NCBI RefSeq assembly: GCF_000372725.1 | Contig: NW_005201259.1 | Location: forward strand, 144,151 to 208,150 | Direction of reading: 5' to 3' | Source: Emiliania huxleyi CCMP1516 | Lineage: Eukaryota; Haptophyta; Isochrysidales; Noelaerhabdaceae | Length of the DNA stretch: 64,000 nt | Shown here: in pieces, positions 54,250 to 63,367 of the stretch | How the letters are laid out: the number at the start of each line of letters is the position of its first letter | Position numbering within the stretch: the first letter of the stretch is position 1 | The notes under the pieces: model-generated | Told to the model about the DNA's origin: nothing | Databases searched by the model: none | The model's input: only the letters and a program-made list of their open reading frames with translations | Made by a program: the position numbers and the translations under genes

Positions 54250-54840
54250 CTCGTTTCTCGCCTCCTCCGACAGCTGTCCCAGCTCTCGCCTGGAGCTCTC
54301 TGGACCTGGCGTCCTGGCCCGTCCAACGGGCCCACCACCGTCTCACGACGTCTCTGCTCGACAGCTCCCCCCGCCCACCCATCCGGGTACTCCAGCCGCC
54401 GCCGAGGTACTCCAGCCGCCGCCGAGGCGGTGCTGAGCTTCCTGGAGTCGGCGCCGGTCCGTGTGGTCAGCGTGAGCACGATGAACAAGGTATGCGAATA
54501 CTCGAGTTTACCCCCCTGCCTCCCACGCGCCCTCGCTCACGCTGGGGCACGAATGACCCAGGGTGTGGCCTACGTCAACGGCTTCAATCTGGGCCGATAC
54601 TGGCTGCGACGAGGGGAGTGCAAGGGCGCGTGCGCGCCGCCCGTCAAGCATGGCCACTGCTACATGCGCTGGAAGGCATGCGGGCGGCCCACGCAGACTC
54701 TGTACCACGTGCCGACCGAGGTGCTCGCGCCCGTGCGTAACCTCGTAGTCCTCTTTGAAGAGACGGTGGGCACGGCAACACCGCGAGACCTCGCGGGCGT
54801 GTCCCTCGTGGCACTGCACGAACATCCTGCAACCGACTGA
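54250..54840 (+). pseudogene. GH35 beta-galactosidase C-terminal fragment
   Basis: The last exon (54562-54840) reads GVAYVNGFNLGRYW, GHCYMRWKACG, PTQTLYHVPTEVLAP and NLVVLFEETVG. This is the C-terminal beta-sandwich end of plant-type GH35 beta-galactosidases. The preceding exon ends FLESAPVRVVSVSTMNK at 54489 with a good GT donor. Upstream of 54420 a 20-bp unit (GTACTCCAGCCGCCGCCGAG) is duplicated at 54386-54425, and 20 is not a multiple of three, so the frame is shifted. The catalytic TIM barrel is absent: only MITE sequence lies upstream. It is a truncated gene or fragment unless the rest was moved by the transposon insertions. Confidence 0.7.
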
Positions 54841-55031
54841 GTGTAATTTCAAACGTGTAATTTCACGAATGGAGTGTAATTTCAAACGTTGTGTCGACCG
54901 AGGCAGTTCACTTTTCTGAACACGCAGAGTGACTTCTGTGAGTGCTCTTGGCGAAGTGAATGACACACATGGACAGTCACGAGCCCTTCGCAGTACGATC
55001 GTTGATCCGATACACATGAAGTGGATTCATT
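54841..55031. other. Short intergenic spacer
   Basis: GTGTAATTTCAAACGT occurs at 54840 and 54872 with a GTGTAATTTCACGAATGGA between, probably a small repeat at the 3' end of two convergent units. Confidence 0.5.
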
Positions 55032-56723
55032 TCATGGCAGCGCTGGCAAGCAAGGCCACCGACGGACGGCGACTCTGGACGACATAGCTCTTGCCATAGA
55101 TGCTGGCGTCTCTGGTGGTGTAGGCGCCACCCTAACGTTGATTGCAGGGCGGGAGCCTGGGCTTGCAGGGCAGGAGTTTGGGCCGCTTGAGACTGATGAG
55201 GTTAAGGGTGGCGAGGGAACCCCTTGCATGTCCGTGAACGCATTCATGCAGGTCCTCGCCTTTGCCAAACGGCGACGCCGCTTGAGAAATGCAACGCCGC
55301 CTAGACCTAAGATGATGAGAGCGACGCACCCAACAATGGCCCCAATTATTCCAATTGAGCTGCCGCTACCACTGTCATTGGCAGCCAAGCCCTCCGAGGT
55401 TTGGGTTATCACAGGCAGCCAAGGAGGCGGCGAGGGCGGCGGAGGGCTCGGTGGAGGCGGCGATGGAGGCGGTGGGGACGGAGGCGGCGACAAGAGGGGT
55501 GGCGGCGAGGGGGGCGGTGGGCTGGGTGGTGGTGGCGACGGTGGTGGGAGCGATGGCGGCGGCGGCGACGGTGGGGGTGGGGATGGCGGCGGCGGCGAGG
55601 GTAGCGGCGGGATCGGGGGAGGCGGCGACGGAGGCGGCGATGGAGGCGGTGGGGACGGAGGCGGCGACGAAGGGGGCGGCGGGCTGGGTGGTGGTGGCGG
55701 CGGCGACGGAGGTGGCGGCGATGGCGGCGGCGGCGACGGAGGCGGGGGCGACGGCGGAGGGGGCGATGGCGGAGGGGGCGACGGCGGAGGGGGTGAGGGT
55801 GGTGGAGGCGACGGTGGTGGCGGCGACGGCGGGGGTGGGGAGGGCGGCGGCGGCGATGGCGGAGGTGGCGAGGGCGGCGGAGGGCTCGGTGGCGGTGGCG
55901 ACGGAGGCGGTGGTGACGGTGGCGGCGGCGAGGGGGGTGGTGGGCTGGGGGGAGGTGGCGAGGGAGGCGGTGGTGATGGAGGCGGCGGGCTCGGCGGAGG
56001 CGGTGAGGGCGGGGTCGAGGGGGGAGGCGTCGAAGGCGGAGGCGGCGAGGGCGGGGGCGGGCTCGGCGGCGGTGGCGACGGTGGAGGCGGTGAGGGCGGT
56101 GGCGGCGAGGGAGGCGGCGGCGAGGGCGGCGGGGGCGATGGTGGGGGTGGGCTGGGCGGCGGCGGTGACGGCGGTGGCGGTGAGGGTGGAGGCGGCGACG
56201 GCGGTGGCGGACTCGGGGGAGGCGGCGAGGGAGGTGGCAATGGCGGCGGCGAGGGCGGTGGCGGCGAGGGCGGTGGGGGTGAGGGAGGCGCCGAAGGCGG
56301 CTGGTGATAGACATAAACTTCGACGTGGCTGTGAGTGTGCCACGGATCAGCACCCTGCTTGAGGCAAAGGTGGTACGTGTCAGTCGCCGTAAGGAGGATG
56401 TCGACAGAAAGGTCGTTGTTCAAGGCGGGAAAAACGTTGCTGTCAAGTGCGCCAAGAGCGTCGGCGCAGGTCTGTCCAGAGCCGCTGCTGATGAAGCTGA
56501 CACGATCTCCGATAGAGACGCCATGATCTCCAGCAAATGTCAGAGAAACCGCAATCCCAGACCACAGGTTGATGCGGTAGCGCTCAGACTCGGGATAAGG
56601 CGGCGGACCTCCGTTGACTGTGATAAAGATGTCTGGGGGTGGCGACGGTGGCGGCATCGGCGGAGGCTGCGATGGCTGGGTGAAAGGGACGGTGAGGGCC
56701 ACGTCGAGAAGAAGCGACAGCAT
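55032..56723 (-). CDS. Type I membrane glycoprotein with long SPPPP repeat (extensin/pherophorin-like)
   Basis: Cell-surface protein. ATG 56723 opens MLSLLLDVALTVPF, a short signal peptide, then a Pro linker and a Cys-containing ectodomain of about 110 residues (YRINLWSGIAVSLTFAGDHG, FISSGSGQTCADALGALDSN, DTYHLCLKQGADPWHTHSHV). It is rich in Asn, typical of secreted beta folds. About 55425-56290 is a run of SPPPP-type pentamers, expected to be hydroxylated and O-glycosylated. Then a transmembrane helix (GIIGAIVGCVALIILGLGGV) and a basic cytosolic tail (FLKRRRRLAKARTCMNAF) continue to the stop at 55032. The antisense strand is open for long stretches only because of the repeat. The role may be wall or scale attachment; that is inference. 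An upstream exon is possible, because the signal peptide is short. Confidence 0.8.
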   Translation of the reverse strand: MLSLLLDVALTVPFTQPSQPPPMPPPSPPPDIFITVNGGPPPYPESERYRINLWSGIAVSLTFAGDHGVSIGDRVSFISSGSGQTCADALGALDSNVFPALNNDLSVDILLTATDTYHLCLKQGADPWHTHSHVEVYVYHQPPSAPPSPPPPSPPPPSPPPLPPPSPPPPSPPPPSPPPPSPPPPSPPPPSPPPPSPPPPSPPPPSPPPPSPPPPSPPPPSPPPPSPPPPSTPPPSTPPSPPPPSPPPPSPPPPSPPPPSPPPPSPPPPSPPPPSPPPPSPPPPSPPPPSPPPPSPPPPSPPPPSPPPPSPPPPSPPPPSPPPPSPPPPSPPPPSPPPPSPPPPPPSPPPPSSPPPSPPPPSPPPSPPPPIPPLPSPPPPSPPPPSPPPPSLPPPSPPPPSPPPPSPPPLLSPPPSPPPPSPPPPSPPPPSPPPWLPVITQTSEGLAANDSGSGSSIGIIGAIVGCVALIILGLGGVAFLKRRRRLAKARTCMNAFTDMQGVPSPPLTSSVSSGPNSCPASPGSRPAINVRVAPTPPETPASMARAMSSRVAVRRWPCLPALP

Positions 56724-57253
56724 CGATCGCACGGCGTCCGGTGGGCGCTCCCGCGGGCCGTGGTGTCCCCCTTTTGAGTTCGTCGGAATTCTCGGCCTAA
56801 ACGCGACGGGCGCGTCAGCGGGCGGTTTCGGTTACTTCGGTTATTGAACGTTGCGTGATACGGGCAGAACAAACGCTTGGCTGAGGGGTTGCGTCCGAGC
56901 CACCAAATATACCTACAACCAAATACCTACCTATACCTACCTAACGATATCAGAAATCCTCGACAACTTCCTCGGCTACGGTTCCGACTCCCAAGCCACA
57001 CGACATCAGTCACAAACACAAAATCTCACCTGGCAACCCTGTCTGCACGTCTCGCGCGCGCGTGAACTTGGTATTGCTAAAAATCTCTCTCAGTCACCCC
57101 GATCACCGATCACATCAAAATGGGAGAGCGGAGATCTTCTTAATTTTTTTGCCCTTTGCCCTACTCGTACGAGTAGGCGAGGCGAAGCGGGATCTTTTTC
57201 CGTAATTCGCCGTGCTCGTAAAAACGCGAGTGGCCGGCCCGCGACGAAGAGCA
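56724..57253. other. Bidirectional intergenic region
   Basis: Between divergent genes. TTACTTCGGTTATTGAACGT (56831) and a run of TACCTAC words (56905-56945, ATACCTACAACCAAATACCT) suggest a small repeat. No gene. Confidence 0.5.
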
Positions 57254-58153
57254 ATGGGCAAGCGACTCGACAGCCTCTCGAACGAGGAGAAGGTCGCAAT
57301 CCTGGCACACACCCGGCCACAAGGATCCGCCGAATCGCGCTACTGTCGCACTGGGAACGCCACACTCTCCACACCCTTCCCATCCCTGAAAACAGGCGCT
57401 CGTCGGAGGGAGCCGCCGAATCCATTTGACTGTTCGCCCCTCGTCAAGCTGCTCAAGCACGCGGCGAGTAACCTTGGCGCTGGCGTGCTCCGCTGCCTCT
57501 TTGCTTACTCCGCCTTCAAGGGCGCTGCCCCCGGCCCTCTATCGCAGCAGGTCTGCATCGGCCCGAGGATGGTGTCGGTGCTCGAGGCTTCCGGCACCTA
57601 CGCCACACGGCTGTGGCATTGCTCGATTGTGCTCGCGCGGCTGCTGGCATCCAACTGCGAGGCGTTCGATGGGACGCGCGTGGTCGAGCTCGGCGCCGGG
57701 ACGGGTCTTTGCTCGCTCGCACTGGCTGCGACTTCCAGCGCCTCGATCGTCGCCACTGACTCGGATGAGGCGGGGCTGGCGCTACTCCAGCAATCGGCGG
57801 ACGGGCAAGGTCTGCGGCTCGCCACAGCCGTCCTTGATGTGTGTGGCGACGATTCTCTGCCCGAGGCCGCGTGGCTCGTCGCCTCGGACGTGCTGTATAC
57901 GCCTCAGTTGGCTCAAGCGGTCGCGCGGCGTTGCATCGAGATGGTGAGGCGCGGAGGTCGCGCCATCGTGGCGGACCCGGGCAGGCCGGCCAGACCCTAC
58001 TTCGTGGCGGCCCTCGAGCAGGCGGGGATGCCCTCCTCGTTCCGGCTTCCGTCTCAGTGTTTCGCTGGTGGCGACGCCAGGCTGCTTCTCGTGCATATTG
58101 AGGGAGAGAAGTCAGTCTCAGCATTCCCGGCCTTTGCTGAGCTTGAGGGGTAG
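57254..58153 (+). CDS. METTL21/FAM86-type S-adenosylmethionine-dependent methyltransferase
   Basis: Likely protein-lysine methyltransferase of the seven-beta-strand family. The frame opens upstream from GTG; ATG 57254 is preferred (MGKRLDSLSNEEKVAI). Motif I is VVELGAGTGLCSLALA (near residue 145). Motif post-I is IVATDSDEAGLALLQQ. The family-specific motif is WLVASDVLYTPQLAQAV near 210, and GGRAIVADPGRPARPY follows. The N-terminal LWHCSIVLARLLA helix precedes the fold, as in METTL21. It is single-exon as read, but the N-terminal 100 residues are weakly conserved and might be partly untranslated. Cytosolic, with no leader. Confidence 0.85.
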   Translation: MGKRLDSLSNEEKVAILAHTRPQGSAESRYCRTGNATLSTPFPSLKTGARRREPPNPFDCSPLVKLLKHAASNLGAGVLRCLFAYSAFKGAAPGPLSQQVCIGPRMVSVLEASGTYATRLWHCSIVLARLLASNCEAFDGTRVVELGAGTGLCSLALAATSSASIVATDSDEAGLALLQQSADGQGLRLATAVLDVCGDDSLPEAAWLVASDVLYTPQLAQAVARRCIEMVRRGGRAIVADPGRPARPYFVAALEQAGMPSSFRLPSQCFAGGDARLLLVHIEGEKSVSAFPAFAELEG

Positions 58154-58565
58154 GGCGTAGGCGTAGCACGTGCGCGCGCTCCGATCGGCCATGAGAATGC
58201 CGTGCGAGTTCACAGGGCGCACAGGTTGTTGCAGCGCGCGGACTCCAGGCCTTTTTAGTCCGTTTCTCTCGATCGATCGCGTCTGCCGTGAGCGTGACGC
58301 CACAGTGTGAACCCCCTGCGCGCGGGCCTTCTAGGCCCGCGGGTAGTCTCCCCCCATCCCCAGGGCCTCCAGGGCTCGCACCTCAACCTCTCATAGACCA
58401 ACGCACAGCGCCATACGAGAGGTATTTTCTCTCAATATATAACACAAAAGGCTGTGAACAAGAGCTGAACGGCCCGTCTCTGACGAGTATTTATTTTTAT
58501 GTGAACCTCTGTGCTCAGAGTTCATTTGATCGAGATGAAAGGTCGGCGTGGACGGACCATCGACG
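58154..58565. other. Intergenic, no gene seen
   Basis: CCCTGCGCGCGGGCCTTCTAGGC near 58313 and TCTCAATATATAACACAAAAGG near 58431; the latter is A+T-rich. No gene. Confidence 0.45.
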
Positions 58566-58672
<107 letters not shown>

Positions 58673-58788
58673 GTGACAGCCCCTCAAGTTGACATCCCGC
58701 CTCCCTTCGTGTGTCACCTCAGCTTCAGCTCAGACCTGGCGCCTTGGGCTTGGCACAGCTCAGCGCGCCCTCGCGCATATGCACTCAT

Positions 58789-59406
58789 CTACAACTCATC
58801 GGACGGCCCTAACCCGTCCACTAACTCCGAGTAGTCGTCGTCGTCGAGGGCGTAGTCGATCGTGTCCGGGCCCTCCACGTTGCGCGAGTGGCTCAGGTCG
58901 ACAGGCGCCCCGTAGTCATACGCCGACCCGTAGTCATACGCGTCTCTCTGCTGGCTCATCAGCTCCAGGAAGCGGGCTAGCTCCAACTGAGAAACGGAGC
59001 CGCTGCCGTCCGCATCCATGCTCGCGAAGCCCTGCTCGATGGTTTCAGCTGACGCGTCGGGCCCGAACACCCCAGAATCCCGCATCTCGCGTTCGCTCAC
59101 CCTCCCATTGCCGTCGGCGTCCATCAGAAAGAAGAACTGCGCAGCCTGCTCAGCTGACTCTGACGAGGCGCCACTAGGGCGCGCGGGCTTGGACTTTTTC
59201 TTCTCGGGGTGGAGGGCCTCGTACTTGGCCAGTGCATTGTGCTTCAACGCGAGCGCCCTGAGTTCGCTCTTGCTTGCGGACTCGGAGAACGGGACGTCAA
59301 CAGCTGTCAACACGGCCTTGAGCTGTCGTGTGGTCTTCATCCGGACCTCGCGGTCGGCATCGGGCGGGGCGGGCGCAGCAGCGGTCAGCAGCGCCGCTAG
59401 CAGCAT
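58789..59406 (-). CDS. ER-resident EF-hand protein with SAP-like module and SDEL terminus
   Basis: Probable luminal ER calcium-binding protein of 205 residues, intronless. ATG 59406 opens MLLAALLTAAAPAPP, a signal peptide. Residues 22-65 (MKTTRQLKAVLTAVDVPFSE, SASKSELRALALKHNALAKY) resemble the helix-extension-helix SAP-like fold found in some ER stress factors. Two canonical EF-hand loops follow: DADGNGRVSERE and DADGSGSVSQLE, each with Asp at 1, 3 and Asn/Ser at 5, and Glu at 12. An acidic Tyr-Asp-rich tail ends GLGPSDEL, a KDEL-like retrieval signal. Signal peptide plus SDEL is strong evidence for ER residence. The exact fold of the SAP-like part is inference. Confidence 0.85.
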   Translation of the reverse strand: MLLAALLTAAAPAPPDADREVRMKTTRQLKAVLTAVDVPFSESASKSELRALALKHNALAKYEALHPEKKKSKPARPSGASSESAEQAAQFFFLMDADGNGRVSEREMRDSGVFGPDASAETIEQGFASMDADGSGSVSQLELARFLELMSQQRDAYDYGSAYDYGAPVDLSHSRNVEGPDTIDYALDDDDYSELVDGLGPSDEL

Positions 59407-59578
59407 GCAGGTGTAAGGTGGTGACGTGTGTTTGCGCGATGGATTTAAAAATTCGTCCGCTTGTCCTTTCGCCTGCGGAAACGTTCAGCTCCCCTTAGAT
59501 GTCCCCTTCGCCACGTCATCACGGATCTCCGATGCATGTCGGCCCCTCCGACGCCGCTGCGCCCCGCTCCAGCGTGGG

Positions 59579-60036
59579 AGGTACTTACTTTTGCTTGGGT
59601 GGGCCTCATCACGGGGTAGGTAGGGTAGGTCTGGGCCCTCCCGTCGGGTTTTTCCCTCTCTTCACGCTGGCTGGAATTTTCACAGCAGAAAAAGAAATTT
59701 TTCGGAAATCACGATGTCAAACGTCCCCAAGTGGGTGATCTGATGCTTGTAGGGCCTGAGAGTGGCCTGCCATGTCACAGGAAGGACTGTGGTTGCAGGA
59801 GAGTACCACCACCCATCACTTTAGTTGGTATAGTAGCGTCCCACCTTCACCCGTCCGATGATTTCTTTTTTGTTTCCCATAACGCATAAGTAGGGTAGGT
59901 AGGTAGGCAGGTAGGTAGGTAGGTAGGTAGGTAGGTAGAGGTAGGTAAGGTAGGTAGGAAGGGGCACCGCAGGGGCCGGTCAGGTTTTTGCAGAATTGCA
60001 TGATGAGGCCCACCCAAGCAAAAAAAGTACACACCT
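59579..60036. mobile_element. Uninterrupted copy of the outer MITE
   Basis: It begins AGGTACTTACTTTTGCTTGG and ends CAAGCAAAAAAAGTACACAC plus CT. It matches 53323-54189 outside the nested element, including TCACGCTGGCTGGAATTTTC, TCACGATGTCAAACGTCCCC and CACCACCCATCACTTTAGTT. It has a longer TAGG array (59890-59960). The target duplication is not clear here. No coding capacity. Confidence 0.85.
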
Positions 60037-60133
60037 GGAGCCGGCGCAACAGAGTTTGACCGTGTTCATTCCTTCCTTTGTTTGGAGCACGCTCACCCAC
60101 AAGACTCATGTCCGACACACACTCGAGGGCGCT

Positions 60134-61887
60134 CTAGCTGCCGGGACGTGGGGCGAGGGGCGAGGGCGCCGGCGGCGCTGAAGGGCTGTACCACTTTGCA
60201 TAAGGCGGTACATGCCCGCAGTTGAGAAACCAGCTCTCAGAGCAGTTGCAAGGGATGTCCGCGTTCCATCCGGTACGCAACACCGGCGCCGGCTCACCGC
60301 CGTAGAAGTGGCCTGGCGGGCCCGACCATTGCCCTTCGGCCGGCGGGCAGGCGTGAGGCAATGGAGAGCTGCGAACCATGCATTCGCGGTGCACGGCGAC
60401 GATCTCCGAGCGTGGCGCGCCTGAGGATCCAGGGTGCGCCTCGATCGCACTGGTCGGCCGTCCGGGCCGAGGTGCATGGCCGACTCTGTGCTCAGGGGTG
60501 CACGTCTGGGGTGTGGGCTGACTTGCGGCGCACCCCGCTCGGCCTGCTTCGGGTACACCTTGTACGACTGAGGAAGTACTAGCGAGTCGTAGCCGCCCTT
60601 TGCCGTCTCGCGGGCGTACAAGCAGTCCGTCGGCATGTCCAAGACGCCGGGAAGTCCACGCTCGAGCTCAACTCTGTTGGTGAACCAAAGCCCGTTGTCG
60701 ACGCGGAGGAAGATGCCCGAGCCGATTGCGCCCGAAAACCAGCAGCCATAGTCCATGCCCTCGGCTGCACCGAGCGCAGGGTCCGAGACGTAATCCTCAG
60801 GATCGAACAGGTTGTCGCCTGCGGTTGTGGCATAGGCGGGGTCCGTCCACCTCCCTGCCTCGTGAGCGTTTCACCATCCAAGGCGGCGCGCACCCTTACC
60901 GCAGACGCCACGAAAGGTGTCGCGGCTGTGACGCGAAACCTCGTACCACCGCCGCGGCGCGTTGGGCTCGCGCGGGCGGAGGGCCAGCGTCATCCCGCGA
61001 AAGCGCAACTCTACCCCCTCCGGCCAGTACGGCTCGGGCACCTGTGGACATATCCGAGCCGAGGAGCTCAAATGAATGCATTCGTTTCGACGTGGCACGC
61101 GGCGCTAGGTATGTCTGGAGAGCGGTGTGGCGGGGTGAGTCTCGAAAGTTGCGCCACTTCACCTCCCAGTCCAAGTGGTGCTGCCGGAGCCGCTCACTGC
61201 TTGGAACCTCGCGCTGCAGCCAGCGGTCGCACGTCGCCTGCTCGCAGGGTGGCCTCGTCTCGAATTTGACGGCGCACTGCCTCGCGGGCAGCAAATGCAG
61301 GTAGAAGAAGCCGAACGTCTGCAGGTCGAGCGGGAGCGGGACGTCCGAATGGTAGACCGTTTTGAGGTAGTCATACCTGACACATGGCGCCCATCGAGGG
61401 TGAGCAGTGCGCAGCAGCGAGTCGTCGGCAGAACGTGGCCTCGCCAAGGCGACTCGCGACTGGTAACTTTTGGAAGTCGGAGGTGCCAACGCCGCAGCGC
61501 CGTCTGGTTGCACACGTCGAAGCAGTAGCATGAGGTTGGAGGCGGCGGGCTCTCAGGCTGAGCTTGAGGCTGCAGGAGGAGGAGCAGGAGGATGATCGCG
61601 GCAGCCGCAGCGCATGCCAACGGTATCGCTCTCCTCGACTCCGGAAGAGCGGGAGGAGACTCTGCTGCTACACCGCCAGGCAGTTTGGGAGCCTCTGCTC
61701 GTTCCTCAAGGGTCGCGTACCGCCCCGCAGCCCGCGCAGGCGGCCGCTTCGGCCTCGTTTGCCTAAATGCGCGCGTGCCGTCGCAGGACGGCGCGACAGG
61801 CAATGCGCGGGCAGCCCGAGTCCGAGTCGGCCGCGGATCGTCCGTATCGTCCGTAAACGTATCGTCCGTAAAGGACGTGCCCTTCAT
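60134..61887 (-). CDS. Type II membrane protein of unknown function, five or more exons
   Basis: Not recognised, but clearly a gene. ATG 61887 opens MKGTSFTDDTFTDDTDD, an acidic cytosolic start with an exact small repeat, followed by a membrane anchor RAIPLACAAAAAIILLLLLL and a lumenal Pro-rich stem. The lumenal part has Cys pairs (TSCYCFDVCNQTALRRWHLR; CEQATCDRW) and YDYLKTVYHSDVPLPLDLQT. A frame change near 61400-61470 is not resolved. Clear exons follow: 61041-60900 (VPEPYWPEGVELRFRGMTLA, RRWYEVSRHSRDTFRGVC), 60854-60534 (YATTAGDNLFDPEDYVSDPA, MDYGCWFSGAIGSGIFLRVD, DSLVLPQSYKVYP) and 60420-60134 (GHFYGGEPAPVLRTGWNADI, CNCSESWFLNCGHVPPYAKW). The intron between 60854 and 60900 is only 45 nt. 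The Golgi-type layout suggests a glycan-modifying enzyme; that is inference. Confidence 0.65.
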
Positions 61888-61943
61888 GGCGCGGTCCGCA
61901 AGCGCCCGCCGAAGTGGGTTTGGGGCAAAAGAGGGAAAAAAAC

Positions 61944-63250
61944 GGAAAGCGGCGAGTCGCAATTCCTGGGGTCCTTGTGGCGGGCCACCCTGTGATGTCA
62001 CAGGCAGATCTTGGTTAGCCGAACAAATTTCCCGCCGCACCCCAACTTGGATCTCCTCGCCTCGCCCTCCCGACGCCTAGCCGCTCGCCTGCCGCTCGCT
62101 CGCACGTTCGCGCTCGACCTTCTACCTCCTCGTGATCAACCCGCCGCCACCCTCACCCCCCGCCGCCTAGCCGCTCGCTCGCCGTTCGCTCCCCCGCTCG
62201 CGCCAGACCTTCTACCTCCTCGTGATCCACCCGCCACCACCCTCGCCTCGCCCTCCCGCCACCTAGCCGCTCGCTCGCTCCTATCCGTGCCACGCCTATC
62301 CGTGAGCCTGCCGTTACCGCGCCGTCCTTGCTCCTCCCTGCCGTGCCGCTCCTTCCTCCGTGCCGCGCCGCCCTTGCCGTTTAGCCCGCCGCCCCCCCTG
62401 CCGTCCGTTACCGCCGTGCCGCCGTACCGCCCACGCCGCCGCCGCCCTCCACCCCCTCCACACCGCCGCCACCGCTGCTCACGCCGCCGCCGCCCTCCAC
62501 CTCGCCCACGCCGCCGCTACCCTCCACCTTCTTCCCACCGCCGCCGCCGCCGCTCACGCCTCCACCGCCTTCCATCTCACCCACACCTCCGCCGCCCTCC
62601 ACCTCTCCCATGCCGCCCCCCCGCCCTCCACCTCGCCCACCCCTTTGCCACCACCCTCTCCTTCGCCGCCCCTCGCCCCCACCGTCCTCCACCTCCACCC
62701 CTCGCCCTCCCCCCCGCCCTACCGAACCACCCGCCGCCCGCCCATCCCGACTTCCGCCCTCCCGCCGCCCTCCCCCCTTTCTGCCCCTCCGCCTTCGCCA
62801 TCCCCCATCTGTGCATTCCACTCCGTTCGCTCCCTCCCGCTTGGCGCCCATCCCGCCCTCAGCCCTCGCCCTCCGCCCCTGCCCTGGCTGGCCTGGGTGG
62901 CATCTCCGCATCATCACGCGCCAAGCGGGAGAGGGAAGTGGACGGGGCCCTGAGCCGACCTAGCCCCAGCCGGAACGGGGCGCCCAACACGTGCCCGGAT
63001 TACTGTGCCTTCCCCGGGTGCAGCCTTTCGGTTCGTGAAGGCTGAAGGGTCGGTGCGTGTCGTGACCCCCTGGAACACCCGTACCCCCGCACCATCTCCG
63101 TCGCTTGGTTCCATAACCTCTGCCACAACCGGGAGCGGCCAGGACTCATAGTACATAGACTCGGTCGAGAGACCCCAGATTGGCATCCATGCCTCTCTGG
63201 ACAGGGTGGCCCGCCACAAGGACCCCAGGAATTGCGACTCGCCGCTTTCC
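61944..63250. repeat. Perfect 50-bp inverted repeat bracketing low-complexity CCG/Pro-rich sequence
   Basis: 61944-61993 (GGAAAGCGGCGAGTCGCAAT to the GGCCACCCTGT end) is the exact reverse complement of 63201-63250. The 1.2 kb between is dominated by CCGCC / CTCGC words (62050-62900) that produce Pro-Arg open frames with no domain. No target duplication was recognised at the outer ends. It lies between the type II membrane gene (minus) and TAF6 (plus), so both promoters may be within or near it. Confidence 0.8.
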
Positions 63251-63367
63251 TCCCGCTGTGATTCTGTGTGAGCTCTGTGTCTTGATTTGCCACCAATACA
63301 CCTTTCGCCTAAAGAAAAGAAAGCTGTGCGCCGGCGCGCCTTCGACGAGTGCACACTGCGCACACAC

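Noticed and set aside
55355-56362. Long Ala/Gly/Arg open frames on both strands over the SPPPP region
   Set aside because: They are shadows of the coding minisatellite; only the minus-strand SPPPP frame has a signal peptide, ectodomain and membrane helix.
62011-63045. 344-residue Pro/Arg-rich protein
   Set aside because: Made of CCGCC/CTCGC simple sequence inside an inverted repeat; no domain or start context.
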